A stretch of DNA of 64,000 bases, taken from the NCBI GenBank assembly GCA_037044955.1, contig JBAOHX010000011.1, positions 124,001 to 188,000 on the forward strand, written 5' to 3'. The notes beneath the pieces were generated by a model. It worked only from the letters and a program-made list of their open reading frames with translations. It did not search any database and was not told the DNA's origin. Origin of the DNA: JAJXWB01 sp037044955 (GTDB lineage: Bacteria > Pseudomonadota > Alphaproteobacteria > Rhizobiales > Beijerinckiaceae). A program made the position numbers and the translations under genes. Positions within the stretch are counted from its first letter, which is position 1. The number at the start of each line of letters is the position of its first letter. Positions 1 through 8,728 of the stretch are shown here, in pieces.

Positions 1-820
1 GCACGCCCTTGGCCTTGAGCTGGCCGACGAGCCCGTCGACGCGCGCCGCGTAGATTTCCTTCCAGCGCGGCGAGAGCGGCTCCTGCCGGCCGGTCGCGTC
101 GCGCAACTCCTGCCGGTCGTTGGTGCCGATCATCACGACGATCGCGCCGTAGTTTTCGCTTCCCGCCAGGATGTCGCGCAGGTTCTTCTGCCAGTCGTAG
201 AAGTCCTCGCGCACGAGGCCGGAACTGTCCCTCGTCTTGCGCGCGATGGCCAGGCCGCGCCCGCCGTCCGCCTCCGTGTCGATCAGGCCCTGCGCGAGAT
301 GATAGCCGATGTTGTCGCCAACGACGGCGACGGAAAGTTTCGCGCCTGCCGGAATGGCCGCCGGGGCGGCGGCGACGGGGGCTTGCGCGGGCGCCGGGGG
401 CGCGGCCTCGCCCGTGGAGGGGGGCTGGACCGCATCGGCGGTCGCCGGTTGCGGCGGCGTCGGCGCGGGGGCGGATGGCCCGGGCGCGGCGATCGACGGG
501 TCGACGGCGGGGGCGGTCGCCGGGGTCGCCGGCTCGGGCGCGACGGCGGCGGGCGTCGTGTGGCGCTCCTCGGCGGGATGGGAGTCCGGTCGCCGCCAGA
601 TGGTCGGCCGTGCGAGCTGCTTGTTGGGCACGAGGCGGCGGATGCGGGGCGCCTGGCGGGCCGCGGGCCGGTAATGTTCGGTGCGCGTGCGTTCCTGCAG
701 CCAGAAGGCCGCGTTGGACTGCGCCGAATCCTGCGCATCGGCCGCGCCCGCCAGCGCGCAGGCGACCAGCGCCGCTGAGGCTGCGAGGCGCAGTGCCGGG
801 AGGAGGCGTGAGCGAGCCAT
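1..820 (-). CDS. SGNH/GDSL hydrolase, DUF459-like (3' end cut by window edge)
   Basis: The frame reads leftward from an ATG at 820 and stays open to the window edge, so only about the first 273 residues are visible. Residues 1-30 are a signal peptide ending near ALAGAADAQ. A long Pro/Ala-rich linker follows (about residues 95-155). The hydrolase domain starts with the strand SVAVVGDNIGYHLAQGL, where the usual GDS catalytic serine block reads GDN, and continues to VVMIGTNDRQ, a block III motif. The family is predicted to act on periplasmic or cell-wall esters. The Asn in place of the nucleophilic Ser is odd and may mean an inactive enzyme or a base error. It is divergent from the next gene. 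Family call is fairly firm; substrate is unknown. Confidence 0.72.
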   Translation of the reverse strand, partial: MARSRLLPALRLAASAALVACALAGAADAQDSAQSNAAFWLQERTRTEHYRPAARQAPRIRRLVPNKQLARPTIWRRPDSHPAEERHTTPAAVAPEPATPATAPAVDPSIAAPGPSAPAPTPPQPATADAVQPPSTGEAAPPAPAQAPVAAAPAAIPAGAKLSVAVVGDNIGYHLAQGLIDTEADGGRGLAIARKTRDSSGLVREDFYDWQKNLRDILAGSENYGAIVVMIGTNDRQELRDATGRQEPLSPRWKEIYAARVDGLVGQLKAKGV

Positions 821-943
821 GACGCCACTATACAGTGAATCTCGTCGCGACGAAGGCGGCCGGCGCGGCCGCAGGCTTGACGCCCCATTGTGGCGGACGC
901 ATCGTCGGCCCACGATTTCTGCGCCCTCGGGGACGTTGCCGCC

Positions 944-1405
944 ATGTTTCCACGACAGATTCTTTCCGGCCTGACCGCAGCGCTCGTTCTCGGCGCGGCG
1001 CTGGCCTTCCCGCCGGCGCTCGAGGCGCGGCCGATGACGCCTGCCGAGCGGCGCGACATGTCGCTGTCGCCGGACATGCCGGGCTGCGCCGATCCGATGG
1101 TGCTGGCGCGCATCTCCGGGCGCTTTGCCTCGCGCGAGGGCCATTACTGGGACTCCGGGCTTTCGATCGCGGCTTTCGACAGCGTCGCGGAGGTCGGCTA
1201 CCGCAGCAACGGCCTCGACTATATTCCGCGTCGCTACTGCACGGCGCGCGCCGTCTTCTCCGACGGCGCGGCGCGCAAGGTGACCTACGCCATCGCCAGC
1301 AGCCTCGGCTGGCTCGGCGTGCTGGGCTACGGCGTCGAATGGTGCGTCGACGGGCTCGATCGCAATTTCGCCTATGGCGCCGATTGCCGCGCCGCGCGTC
1401 CGTAA
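944..1405 (+). CDS. secreted hypothetical protein
   Basis: A 153-residue protein if the ATG at 944 is used. An ATG at 890 would add 18 residues in front of an otherwise normal signal peptide (MFPRQILSGLTAALVLGAAL), so I prefer 944. The mature part has several cysteines (PGCADP, RRYCTARA, VEWCVDGL, GADCRAA), as expected of a periplasmic disulfide-bonded protein. I recognise no domain. It lies 33 bases ahead of the RNase T2 gene on the same strand and may be co-transcribed with it, so a role linked to that secreted nuclease is possible but not shown. Confidence 0.6.
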   Translation: MFPRQILSGLTAALVLGAALAFPPALEARPMTPAERRDMSLSPDMPGCADPMVLARISGRFASREGHYWDSGLSIAAFDSVAEVGYRSNGLDYIPRRYCTARAVFSDGAARKVTYAIASSLGWLGVLGYGVEWCVDGLDRNFAYGADCRAARP

Positions 1406-1438
1406 CGGCGCGCAATTGGTCCAGCAGAAGAGATTTCG

Positions 1439-2245
1439 ATGATTGTTCCTTTTTCGCCGTTCCTGCGCGGCGCGCTGCTCGCTGTTCTCGGCTTTCTCGC
1501 CGCAGCGCCGGCCGCGCCCGCCTGGGCGCAGCGCTCCGACTGCATCCTCGACAATTGCGCCGACCGGCGGCCGCCGCGCCAGGGCTATGACAGCGGCAGA
1601 AACAGGGGCGGCGACGACGATGCGCGCTACGATCGCTATCGCGACCGCGACAGGCCCGGGCCGCGCGGGGCGAGCCGCGGCGGCGATTTCGACTTCTACG
1701 TCCTGTCGTTGTCCTGGTCGTCGGGCTTCTGCGCGACCGGCGGCGCCGACAAGGGCAAGGCGCAATGCGATCGCGGCGCCGGGCTCGGCTTCGTCGTGCA
1801 CGGGCTGTGGCCGCAATACGAACGCGGCTTTCCCTCGGACTGCGGCGGCGGGCAGCCGTCGTCGGTGGCGCTCGAACAGGCGCGCGGCCTTTTCCCGGAC
1901 ATCGGGCTCGCGCGCTACGAATGGCGCAAGCACGGCACGTGCTCGGGCAAGAGCCCGGCCGAATATTTCGGCGACGTGCGCCGCGCGCGCGACATGATCG
2001 AGATACCCGCGCAATTTTCCCGCGCGAAAGGCGATCAGTCGATGAGCCCGCAGGACATTCTTCGCGCGTTCGAAAGCGTCAACGGGCGGCTGCGGCCGGG
2101 CATGGCGGCCGTCGGCTGCCGTTCGGGCGTGCTGCAGGAAGTGCGCTTCTGCCTGTCGAAGGATCTGCGCGACTTCCGTCCCTGCCCGGAAGTGGCGCGC
2201 TCGAGCTGCCGCACGCGCGAAATCGACGTGCCCGGACCGTTGTAG
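1439..2245 (+). CDS. ribonuclease T2 family protein, secreted
   Basis: A 268-residue protein with a signal peptide (about residues 1-30, ending PAWAQ). RNase T2 enzymes cut single-stranded RNA through a 2',3'-cyclic intermediate. Both catalytic segments are visible: CAS I as HGLWPQY (residues 121-127) and CAS II as EWRKHGTC (161-168), which supply the two catalytic histidines and the Glu/Lys pair. Between the signal peptide and the domain lies an unusual linker of about 40 residues rich in Arg, Asp and Gly (residues 43-83). The cysteines fit the disulfide pattern of the family. It probably acts in the periplasm or outside the cell for RNA scavenging. Family call is secure. Confidence 0.93.
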   Translation: MIVPFSPFLRGALLAVLGFLAAAPAAPAWAQRSDCILDNCADRRPPRQGYDSGRNRGGDDDARYDRYRDRDRPGPRGASRGGDFDFYVLSLSWSSGFCATGGADKGKAQCDRGAGLGFVVHGLWPQYERGFPSDCGGGQPSSVALEQARGLFPDIGLARYEWRKHGTCSGKSPAEYFGDVRRARDMIEIPAQFSRAKGDQSMSPQDILRAFESVNGRLRPGMAAVGCRSGVLQEVRFCLSKDLRDFRPCPEVARSSCRTREIDVPGPL

Positions 2246-2268
2246 GCTCCGGCGCGGCGCCGCCCGCC

Positions 2269-3114
2269 ATGAACTACGCCCATGTCTTCCACGCCGGCAA
2301 TTTCGCCGACGTTTTCAAGCACGCGCTGCTCGTGCGCATCCTCCTCTATCTCAATCGCAAGGACGCGCCGTATCGTGTGATCGACACGCATGCCGGCGAA
2401 GGCGCCTACGACCTTTCACGCGACGAGGTCGAGCGGACCGGAGAATGGCGCGACGGCATCGGGCGGCTGATCCGTCTGGATCGCGTGAGCGAAGCGGGAC
2501 AATTGTTCGCGCCCTATCTCGACATCGTCGGCGCCTGCGACGCCGAAGGCCGTCCGCAGCTCTATCCGGGCTCGCCCGCCATCGCGCAGAAGCTGGCGCG
2601 AAAAACCGATCGTCTCGTCTTCTGCGAGAAGCATCCGGCGGCCTTCGCCGCGCTGAAGGCGCGCTTTGCGCGCGACAGGCGCGTGAAGACGCTCGATCTC
2701 GACGGCTGGATGGCGCTCGGCGCCTTCGTCCCGCCGCCGGAGCGGCGCGGTCTCGTGCTGGTCGATCCGCCCTACGAAGCGCGCGACGAGTTCGCGCGAC
2801 TGGCGAAGGCTTTCGCGGGCGCTCACGCCAAGTGGAGCACGGGCGTCTATGCGCTCTGGTATCCGGTGAAGGATGCGCGGGACGCCGCCGACCTGTGGAG
2901 GGCCGTGCGCGCGAGTGGCGCGAAAGCCGCGTTGCGGCTCGAACTTTCGGTTGCGCCCATGAGCGACGCAGGGCTCTCGCGCACGGGGCTCATCGTCGTC
3001 AATCCGCCCTTCACGCTCGAGGCGGAAGCGCGCACGCTCCTGCCGGCGTTGGCGCGTCTGCTCGAGCGGTCGCCGGGCGCTGGCGCGCACCTGATCGAGA
3101 CCTTCGGCGACTGA
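2269..3114 (+). CDS. rlmJ: 23S rRNA (adenine(2030)-N6)-methyltransferase RlmJ
   Basis: A 281-residue protein, the usual length for RlmJ, which uses S-adenosylmethionine to methylate A2030 of 23S rRNA in the cytoplasm. The N-terminus MNYAHVFHAGNFADVFKH is characteristic. The SAM-binding segment is IDTHAGEGAYDL (residues 38-49), and the N6-adenine methyltransferase motif IV is DPPY (166-169). The ATG at 2269 is chosen because the family starts exactly here; the frame runs further upstream through the RNase T2 gene only by chance. It lies 23 bases after RNase T2 and ends just before a hairpin that serves the opposite strand. Confidence 0.95.
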   Translation: MNYAHVFHAGNFADVFKHALLVRILLYLNRKDAPYRVIDTHAGEGAYDLSRDEVERTGEWRDGIGRLIRLDRVSEAGQLFAPYLDIVGACDAEGRPQLYPGSPAIAQKLARKTDRLVFCEKHPAAFAALKARFARDRRVKTLDLDGWMALGAFVPPPERRGLVLVDPPYEARDEFARLAKAFAGAHAKWSTGVYALWYPVKDARDAADLWRAVRASGAKAALRLELSVAPMSDAGLSRTGLIVVNPPFTLEAEARTLLPALARLLERSPGAGAHLIETFGD

Positions 3115-3144
3115 AAAGAAAAATGCCCGGCGTCGCCGCCGGGC
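3115..3144 (-). terminator. Rho-independent terminator of the outer-membrane protein gene
   Basis: A stem of GCCCGGC (3125-3131) pairs with GCCGGGC (3138-3144) around a six-base loop. Read on the minus strand it is followed by the T-rich run ATTTTTCTTTTC, so it terminates leftward transcription from the porin-like gene ending at 3174. On the plus strand it could also insulate rlmJ. Confidence 0.75.
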
Positions 3145-3173
3145 CAGTCTCTGGAGAGCGCTCTTGGAGGCGA

Positions 3174-3863
3174 TCAGAAGCGGTAGTTCACGCCCGCGCG
3201 GACCTGCGAGATGTTGACGCCGGCGTTGACCCAGTCGGGCGAGAAGACGAACAGTTCCTTCGACGCGAGCGAGGAGAAAATATATTCCGCCTTGCCGGAA
3301 ATGTGATCGGTGAAGGCGTATTCGAGACCGCCGCCGAGCGCCCAACCGGCCGAGAAGCTGGAGTTCGAGCCGAAGAAGGGCACGGCGCGCCAGTCGTTGA
3401 CGTTGACGTTGACCGAGCCCATCGCGAGGCCGCCCGTCACATAGATCAGGGCGCGGTCGGCCGCGTAACCGACGCGGGCGCGCACCGTCGCCAGGCTCGT
3501 CACCTTGCCGCCGCCGTTGAAGCCGAAGAAGGGAAGCTGCGTGCGGTTGTTGATGGCGGTGAGGTCCCAGTCGCCTTCGACGCCGAGCACGAAATTCTGC
3601 GCCGCCTGCCAGTTGAAGCCGGCCGTCACGCCGCCGGCAAAGCCCGAGGGCTTGCCGAAAAGCTGTTCGGAGCCGTTGGTGAAGGCGCCCCAGCCGTAGC
3701 CGGCGTTGAGGCCGAGATAGAAGCCCGTCCAGGTGAAGACGGGGACAGGGGCGACGTAATCGTTGACGCGCGGCGGGCCGCGACGCGGCAGGTCGGCCGC
3801 CGACGCGGCGCCCGCCGCAGCCAGGCTCACAAGGGCGACGCTCGCCAGAAGGAACTTTCTCAT
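3174..3863 (-). CDS. outer membrane beta-barrel protein (Omp25/RopB-like)
   Basis: A 229-residue protein starting at the ATG at 3863, directly before a Sec signal peptide (MRKFLLASVALVSLAAAG, cleavage after ASA). The longer open frame to 3989 has no signal and is rejected. The mature start carries the motif FTWTGFYLGLNAGYGWG of the Omp25/OmpA-like eight-strand barrels of Hyphomicrobiales, and the protein ends in YRF, with the terminal Phe needed for BAM-dependent insertion. Strands alternate with Gly/Asn-rich turns. It is likely an abundant surface protein of the outer membrane. It has its own terminator and an AT-rich upstream region, so it is probably monocistronic. Confidence 0.88.
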   Translation of the reverse strand: MRKFLLASVALVSLAAAGAASAADLPRRGPPRVNDYVAPVPVFTWTGFYLGLNAGYGWGAFTNGSEQLFGKPSGFAGGVTAGFNWQAAQNFVLGVEGDWDLTAINNRTQLPFFGFNGGGKVTSLATVRARVGYAADRALIYVTGGLAMGSVNVNVNDWRAVPFFGSNSSFSAGWALGGGLEYAFTDHISGKAEYIFSSLASKELFVFSPDWVNAGVNISQVRAGVNYRF

Positions 3864-4194
3864 CGTCTTACTCCGCAACGCAACGCGATCGATCAACGTT
3901 TTCATGAAATCGTTATGGAAGCATTCAGGTAAACGAACGCTTACCGTTTCGCTGTTCATCGATGCGGCGATATGGTGGCAAAATAACAATATGCAATATT
4001 ACCTGAGATGCATGGTGAATATTTGATTACAAGGGTGTTATTTCCCGTATATATCCATTTATGACATGCAAGACCGACCATTCCTTCGGATCAACAGGGT
4101 TAATCAGCCGTTAAAAGCGGCGTTCGACTAAAGCGGGCGCGCTGGTTATAGGCGTTCGGCGCCGTGCGGTTATGATGGCGGCGTGGGAGGCGCG
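3864..4194. promoter_or_regulatory. AT-rich intergenic region between two divergent genes
   Basis: These 331 bases contain no convincing gene. They are strikingly AT-rich compared with everything around them, especially 3960-4075, with short A/T runs such as AAAATAACAATATGCAATAT. They hold the promoters of the leftward outer-membrane protein and the rightward SDR gene. The only specific site I recognise is the CtrA-type box at 4100-4114. Confidence 0.55.
4100..4114. promoter_or_regulatory. candidate CtrA-binding box TTAA-N7-TTAA
   Basis: TTAA (4100-4103), seven bases TCAGCCG, TTAA (4111-4114), then AA. This is an exact match to the full CtrA consensus known from Caulobacter and other alphaproteobacteria. 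It sits 80 bases before the SDR start and 236 bases before the outer-membrane protein start, so either could be controlled. Function is inferred from the motif alone. Confidence 0.5.
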
Positions 4195-4938
4195 ATGCGA
4201 CAGGGGCAAGCCGTACTGGTGACGGGCGCGGCGCGGCGGATCGGGCGGGCGATCGTCGAGCGCCTGGCGCGGGAGGGACTGGCCGTCGCCATCCATGCCA
4301 GCGCGCGGTCGTTGCCGGAGGCGGAGCGTCTGGCCTCCGACATCGCCGCGCGTGGCGGCAGGGCGGTCGCGCTCGCCGCCGATCTCGCCGATCCCGGCGA
4401 GGCGAGCGGACTTGCGGGGCGCGCGGCCGCCGCGCTCGGGCCGCTGACCCGCCTCGTCAACAACGCCTCGATCTTCGAGCCGGACACGGCGGCGGATTTT
4501 TCGGCCGAAGGCTTCGATCGCAACATGGCCGTCAACCTGCGCGCGCCGCTGCTGCTGGCGCAGGCTTTCGTCGCGGCCCTGCCGGCGGGCGCCGCCGGGT
4601 CGATCGTCAACCTCGTCGACCAGCGGGTGCTGCGGCCCGATCCGCATTACTTCAGCTATTCGATCTCGAAGGCGGGGCTCTGGGCCGCGACGAAGACGAT
4701 GGCGCAGGCCTATGCGCCGCGCGTGCGCGTCAACGCCGTCGGGCCGGGGCCGGTCCTGCCGAACCAGAACGAGGGGCAGGCGGCCTTCGACGCCGAAGTG
4801 GCGGCGGCGCCGCTGCGCCGCTCCGTCGATGTCGGCGAGATCGCCGACGCGGTCGCATGGCTGATGGCCGCGCCCGGCGTCACGGGGCAGATGATCGCGG
4901 TCGACGCCGGTCAGCACCTGGCGTGGCCGAACGGCTGA
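4195..4938 (+). CDS. SDR family oxidoreductase, pteridine-reductase-like
   Basis: A 247-residue short-chain dehydrogenase/reductase. The nucleotide-binding loop is TGAARRIG (residues 10-17); the Arg in this loop is typical of NADPH-preferring pteridine reductases and FolM-type dihydromonapterin reductases. Also visible are NNAS and the active-site YSISK pair (Tyr and Lys spaced by three). The start at 4195 is preferred over a GTG at 4183 because GGAGG lies at 4186-4190, just upstream. The enzyme probably reduces a pterin or related carbonyl substrate in the cytoplasm; the exact substrate cannot be read from sequence. It stands alone between divergent and convergent neighbours. Confidence 0.85.
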   Translation: MRQGQAVLVTGAARRIGRAIVERLAREGLAVAIHASARSLPEAERLASDIAARGGRAVALAADLADPGEASGLAGRAAAALGPLTRLVNNASIFEPDTAADFSAEGFDRNMAVNLRAPLLLAQAFVAALPAGAAGSIVNLVDQRVLRPDPHYFSYSISKAGLWAATKTMAQAYAPRVRVNAVGPGPVLPNQNEGQAAFDAEVAAAPLRRSVDVGEIADAVAWLMAAPGVTGQMIAVDAGQHLAWPNG

Positions 4939-4941
4939 ATT

Positions 4942-5214
4942 TCAGTCGGCGCTCGGCAGACGGCGAATCGTGAATTCGATCTCATCGTCCTCGCAGACGC
5001 GCCAGAATTCGATCTCGGTCATGTAGGCGGCCTTGGGGTAGAGATCGAACCATTCGCGCGCCTTGGCGCGGGCTTCCACGCGGGGCAGGCGAAACGTCTC
5101 GCGTCGCCAGGTCCCGCCGCTCTGGCCGAGCGGGCGGTTGCGACTGCGGGCGCCGAGCCGGCGGGCCAGATCGCCGGGACCTGAGCGCGGCCTGGCCAGG
5201 GATTCTTCACTCAT
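4942..5214 (-). CDS. conserved small hypothetical protein (90 aa)
   Basis: A 90-residue basic protein read leftward from an ATG at 5214. The N-terminal half is rich in Arg and Gly and looks disordered; the C-terminal half (about residues 50-90) looks folded, with alternating aromatic and acidic residues (AYMTEIEFWRVCEDDEIEF). It has no signal peptide or membrane segment. The much longer open frame extending to 6660 is antisense to the transpeptidase gene and is not credible. It converges with the SDR gene, with only three bases between their stops. I recognise no family. Confidence 0.5.
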   Translation of the reverse strand: MSEESLARPRSGPGDLARRLGARSRNRPLGQSGGTWRRETFRLPRVEARAKAREWFDLYPKAAYMTEIEFWRVCEDDEIEFTIRRLPSAD

Positions 5215-5405
5215 CACGATGCTCCCGGGGGCCGGGAAGAAGATAGCGCGGGGCAGGGGCCGCCGCGAGTCCAATCGCCGCGCGCGCCCCGACTGGCGCG
5301 AAAACTCGAAACGGCTTATGAAACTGCCGCGATTTGATCGAAATCCTGCCGGAAACTGGGCCGGCGTGTCATACTGGGCCTCACGCCCGCTGGACAAAGT
5401 TTCGG

Positions 5406-6630
5406 ATGAAGCAACGCCGCGCCGCTTTTCTGGTTGCCGGCCTGATCGCGATACCCGTCGCGGCCGGCGCGGCCTTGGCGCGCCTTGCGCCCTGGGACAG
5501 CGAACAGGGCGCGGTCGCCGTCGAGCCGCAGATCGCCGCGCCGTCGTTGCGCCAGGCGGCGCGCGCGCGCGAGAGAGGCGGCGCCTGTCCAGATCGCGAG
5601 CCTCGGGACGCCCTTTGCGCCCGCCTTGCGGCTGCGCAGCTACCTGCCCGCGCCGTCGCCCTCCGCGAACGCCGCCGCCGACGAGGCGCAGCCCGTCGAG
5701 CCGCAACCCGCCGAAGCGCCGCAGGCCGCCAGCCTGCCGACGGCGGATGCGGGGACGCTTCTCTCCGCGCCGTTGCCGCCCGTGCGTCCGCGTGAACTCT
5801 CCCTCCTGCTCGATCCGCCGCTGCCGCCGCTGCGGCCCGACGATATTGGCGCTGGCGCCGGCGAGCGGGTCGTCGTCGCCTCGCTCGCGCCGACCGCTGT
5901 CGCGCCTGCGCCCGAGACCAAGCCGCCGCTGGTCGAGCCCACGCCGACGCCGGCGCCGCCGCCGACCGTGGTGGAAAAGGCGCCGCCGCCCGACGTTCCC
6001 TTCGCCAAGGGGCAGGAAGCCTTCGTCCGCATCTTCAAGCGGGAGGGCGAACTCGAGCTCTGGCTGCGCAAGGGCGAGAAGCTCGCGCTCTACAAGACCT
6101 ATCCGGTCTGCAAATGGTCGGGCCATCTCGGGCCGAAGATGCGCGAGGGCGACTACCAGTCGCCGGAGGGCTTCTATTCCGTCTCGGCGAGGCAGTTGCA
6201 TCCCAAGTCGAAATATTATCGCGCCTTCAACGTCGGCTTCCCGAACGCGCTCGACAAGCAGCTCGGCTATACCGGCGGCGCGCTGATGGTGCATGGCGAT
6301 TGCCAGTCGGTCGGGTGTTTCGCCATGACCGACCGCGGCATCGACGAAATCTACAATTTCGTCGCCGCGGCGATCGGCGGCGGGCAGAAGGAAGTGCCGG
6401 TCCACATCTTCCCGTTCCGCCTGACCGAGACGCAGCTCGCGCGAGAGACGGGCGCCGGGCTGCTCGCCTTCGCCTCGAGCGGGCAGGAGCAATATGCGCC
6501 CTTCTGGCGCAATCTGAAGGAAGGCTACGACCTGTTCGAGAAGACGGGCGAGCCGCCGGCGGCCTACGCCTGCAACGGCAAATACGCCTTCAACGCCAGC
6601 GCCGCCTGCAAGCGCATCGCCGGCTGGTGA
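5406..6630 (+). CDS. YafK-type L,D-transpeptidase family protein (frameshifted here)
   Basis: About 407 residues when one extra base near 5574 is ignored. The first frame gives the signal anchor MKQRRAAFLVAGLIAIPVAA; the second gives a Pro/Ala-rich periplasmic linker and the catalytic domain. The domain carries MVHGDCQSVGCFAMTD, the His and Cys signature of the YafK/DpaA branch of the YkuD fold, which acts on peptidoglycan and in E. coli releases Braun lipoprotein. The extra A lies in a GAGAGAGG stretch, and both sides read cleanly (RARE, then EAAPVQIASLG), so a sequence error is more likely than inactivation. Substrate specificity is inferred from the family. Confidence 0.85.
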
Positions 6631-6640
6631 CGACGTCCGT

Positions 6641-7180
6641 GTGACGAAGCGCGTCCACATTCTCGGCGCGTCCGGTTCCGGAACGACGACGCTCGGTCGC
6701 GCGCTGGCGCAAGAGCTCGGCGCGGAGCATTTCGACGCGGACGACTTTTTCTGGACGCCGACCGATCCTCCCTATCAATTGGCGCGCCCGGCCGCCGAAC
6801 GGATAGCCCTGCTGCTGAGCCGATTGCCGTCCGCAGACGGATGGGTGTTTTCAGGCTCTGCGATGGGATGGGCGAAGCCGCTCGAAGCGCTTTATGATCT
6901 GATCGTCTACCTGCGTGTCGCCGCGCCGCTGCGGCTTGATCGGCTGAAACGCCGCGAGCAGGAGCGATATGGCGCGCGCATCGCGGCGGGCGGCGACCTG
7001 GCCGACACGCATGTGGCTTTCATGACATGGGCGACGGCTTACGATACGGCCGGCGCCGAACAACGCAGCCGCGTCGCGCATGAAGCGTGGCTGTCGACGC
7101 AACCGGCCCCGGTGTTGCGCCTGGACTCTGCGATCGCCGTCGATGAACTCGTAACGCAGACGCTCGTCGCCCTGCGCTGA
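6641..7180 (+). CDS. small AAA/P-loop nucleotide kinase-like protein
   Basis: A 179-residue protein with a GTG start at 6641, 11 bases after the previous stop. The N-terminus forms a P-loop, HILGASGSGTTTLGRALA, in which the usual GK[ST] Lys is replaced by Thr (GSGTTT), a variant seen in adenylate-kinase-like families. HFDADDFFW follows, as in shikimate/adenylate-kinase-like proteins, and a possible lid region occurs near LKRREQERYGARI. It probably binds a nucleotide and may phosphorylate a small molecule; the substrate is unknown. No membrane segment. Confidence 0.7.
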   Translation: MTKRVHILGASGSGTTTLGRALAQELGAEHFDADDFFWTPTDPPYQLARPAAERIALLLSRLPSADGWVFSGSAMGWAKPLEALYDLIVYLRVAAPLRLDRLKRREQERYGARIAAGGDLADTHVAFMTWATAYDTAGAEQRSRVAHEAWLSTQPAPVLRLDSAIAVDELVTQTLVALR

Positions 7181-7184
7181 CGCC

Positions 7185-8443
7185 TTACGTGTTCTTGTTC
7201 CCGACCGCCTCGTCGATCAATCGCGCGATTTCGGCGGGGTCGCGCGGGAAGCCGGCGCGGATCCATTTGGCCTGCAATGTCTTCAGCGTCGCGCCGATCG
7301 CGCGGCCTTCCGTCACGCCGCGCTGCTTCAGATCCTCGCCGCTCACGGGCAGCTTCAGTTCGCGCAATGCTTCCGCGGCGGGAGCAGGCGGCGAGCCAGC
7401 CGGCGTCGTTCGGCGCAGCGCCCGAATCGACATGCGCCAGCGCCAGCGCGTCGAGCGTCAGCGTCGGCGCCGCGCGCAAAGACGAATTCCGCGAGTTCGG
7501 CGTTCCTACGGGCGGCGTCGCGCGCCCGTGCAATGCTTCGAGCGCGGCGGCGGCGGCGTGCAGGCGCTTGTGTTCGGCGTTCGACAGCCGCAGACGGTCG
7601 CGCAGGCGGTCGGCGTCTTCGCGCACGAGGATTGCGAAGGCGGCGAGGCGCAGAATGGGGTCGGCCGCGCTGTCGCGCTCCAGTCTCGATCGCGGCGAGC
7701 CGCGCAAGACGCGAGGAGCAGGCGACGCCGGCGATGGCGATTTCGAGCAGGCCGGCCTCGGCCGCTTCCTGCGCCACCTCGGCGCCGCGCCGCGCGGCCA
7801 GCAGCTTCAGCATTTCCGCGCGCACGCGCTCGGCCGAAAGCCGTTCCAGTCCCGGCGCGGCCGCGAATGGCGGCGGCCAATCCCGTCGCGGTCGAGCGGG
7901 CCTTCGCCATAGGCGGCGTGAAAGCGGAAGAAGCGCAGGACGCGCAGATAGTCTTCGGCGATGCGCGCGTCGGCGTCGCCGATGAAACGCACGCGGCGCG
8001 CGCGCAGGTCGGCTTCGCCGCCGAGCGGATCGTGCAAGCACGCCGTCGCGCGTCAGCGACATGGAATTGATGGTGAAGTCGCGCCGTCGCGCGTCGGCGT
8101 CGAAGTCGCGGCCGAAGCGGACTTTCGCGCGGCGTCCGTCGGTCTCGACATCCTCGCGCAGGCTCGTGACCTCGAAAGGACGGCCCGCGACGATCACGGT
8201 CACAGTGCCGTGCTCGAAGCCGGTCGGCACGCAGCGCAGGCCCGCGTCCTTGGCGCGTTGCATGACCACATCAGGCGTGGCGGTCGTCGCCATGTCGACA
8301 TCCGTCTTCGGCAGGGCGATCAGCGCATTGCGCACCGCGCCGCCGACGATGCGCGTCTCCTCGCCGTCGCCGTCGAGCACGGCGAGCGCGCGCGCGACCG
8401 CGGGGTCGGCGAGCAGGGCGGCGAGCGCGGCGCGGCTGGTCAT
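7185..8443 (-). CDS. cca: CCA tRNA nucleotidyltransferase (reading frame broken by seven indels)
   Basis: Adds or repairs the 3' CCA end of tRNA. From the ATG at 8443 the head reads VGGAVRNALIALPKTDVDMATT, the polymerase-beta-superfamily signature with the catalytic DxD, then RRDFTINSMS. Downstream pieces of the same family (RFIGDADARIAEDYLRVLRF, LERLSAERVRAEMLKLL and LKTLQAKWIRAGFPRDP at the C-terminus) lie in different frames. Joining them needs single extra bases near 8036, 7877, 7861, 7684, 7462 and 7380 and one missing base near 7520. Each segment is intact, so errors in the sequence are likelier than decay, since the function is essential. It is the last gene of the leftward DUF1285-NUDIX-DUF6111-cca set. 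Confidence 0.85.
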
Positions 8444-8467
8444 GCGAAACGACTCACGCGAAACGCC

Positions 8468-8728
8468 TCATTGAAAATGGCCCGGCACGACCTTGCCGTT
8501 CTCGACATGCGCCGGCACGTAGGCGCCCGTCTGGCGTTGCGCGCCGAAGCCGAACCACAACATGCCCGCAACGGCGATGGCGAGGCCGGCGATCGTCAGG
8601 CTGACGACCGCGCTGCCCGGCCAGTGCGCGGGCTTGAGGGGATGGCGGCCGCGCAGCAGCAGATAGAGCACGTAGAGGACGAACGGGGCGACGAAGAAGG
8701 CGGCCGGTTCGAGCAGCGCGCGCCACAT
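8468..8728 (-). CDS. DUF6111 family small membrane protein
   Basis: An 86-residue protein with two predicted membrane helices, about residues 9-24 (AFFVAPFVLYVLYLLL) and 36-54 (VVSLTIAGLAIAVAGMLWF), and a short C-terminal tail ending GHFQ. Its ATG overlaps the stop of the NUDIX gene (TGATG), which indicates translational coupling, and cca starts 24 bases downstream. Small proteins of this type between NUDIX and cca recur in Hyphomicrobiales. No function is known to me. Confidence 0.75.
   Translation of the reverse strand: MWRALLEPAAFFVAPFVLYVLYLLLRGRHPLKPAHWPGSAVVSLTIAGLAIAVAGMLWFGFGAQRQTGAYVPAHVENGKVVPGHFQ

Noticed and set aside
4942..6660. 572-residue minus-strand frame
   Set aside because: Only its last 90 codons look protein-like; the rest mirrors the L,D-transpeptidase gene.
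7039..8443. Several short minus-strand frames as separate genes
   Set aside because: They are fragments of one CCA-adding enzyme split by indels and line up in order with one family.
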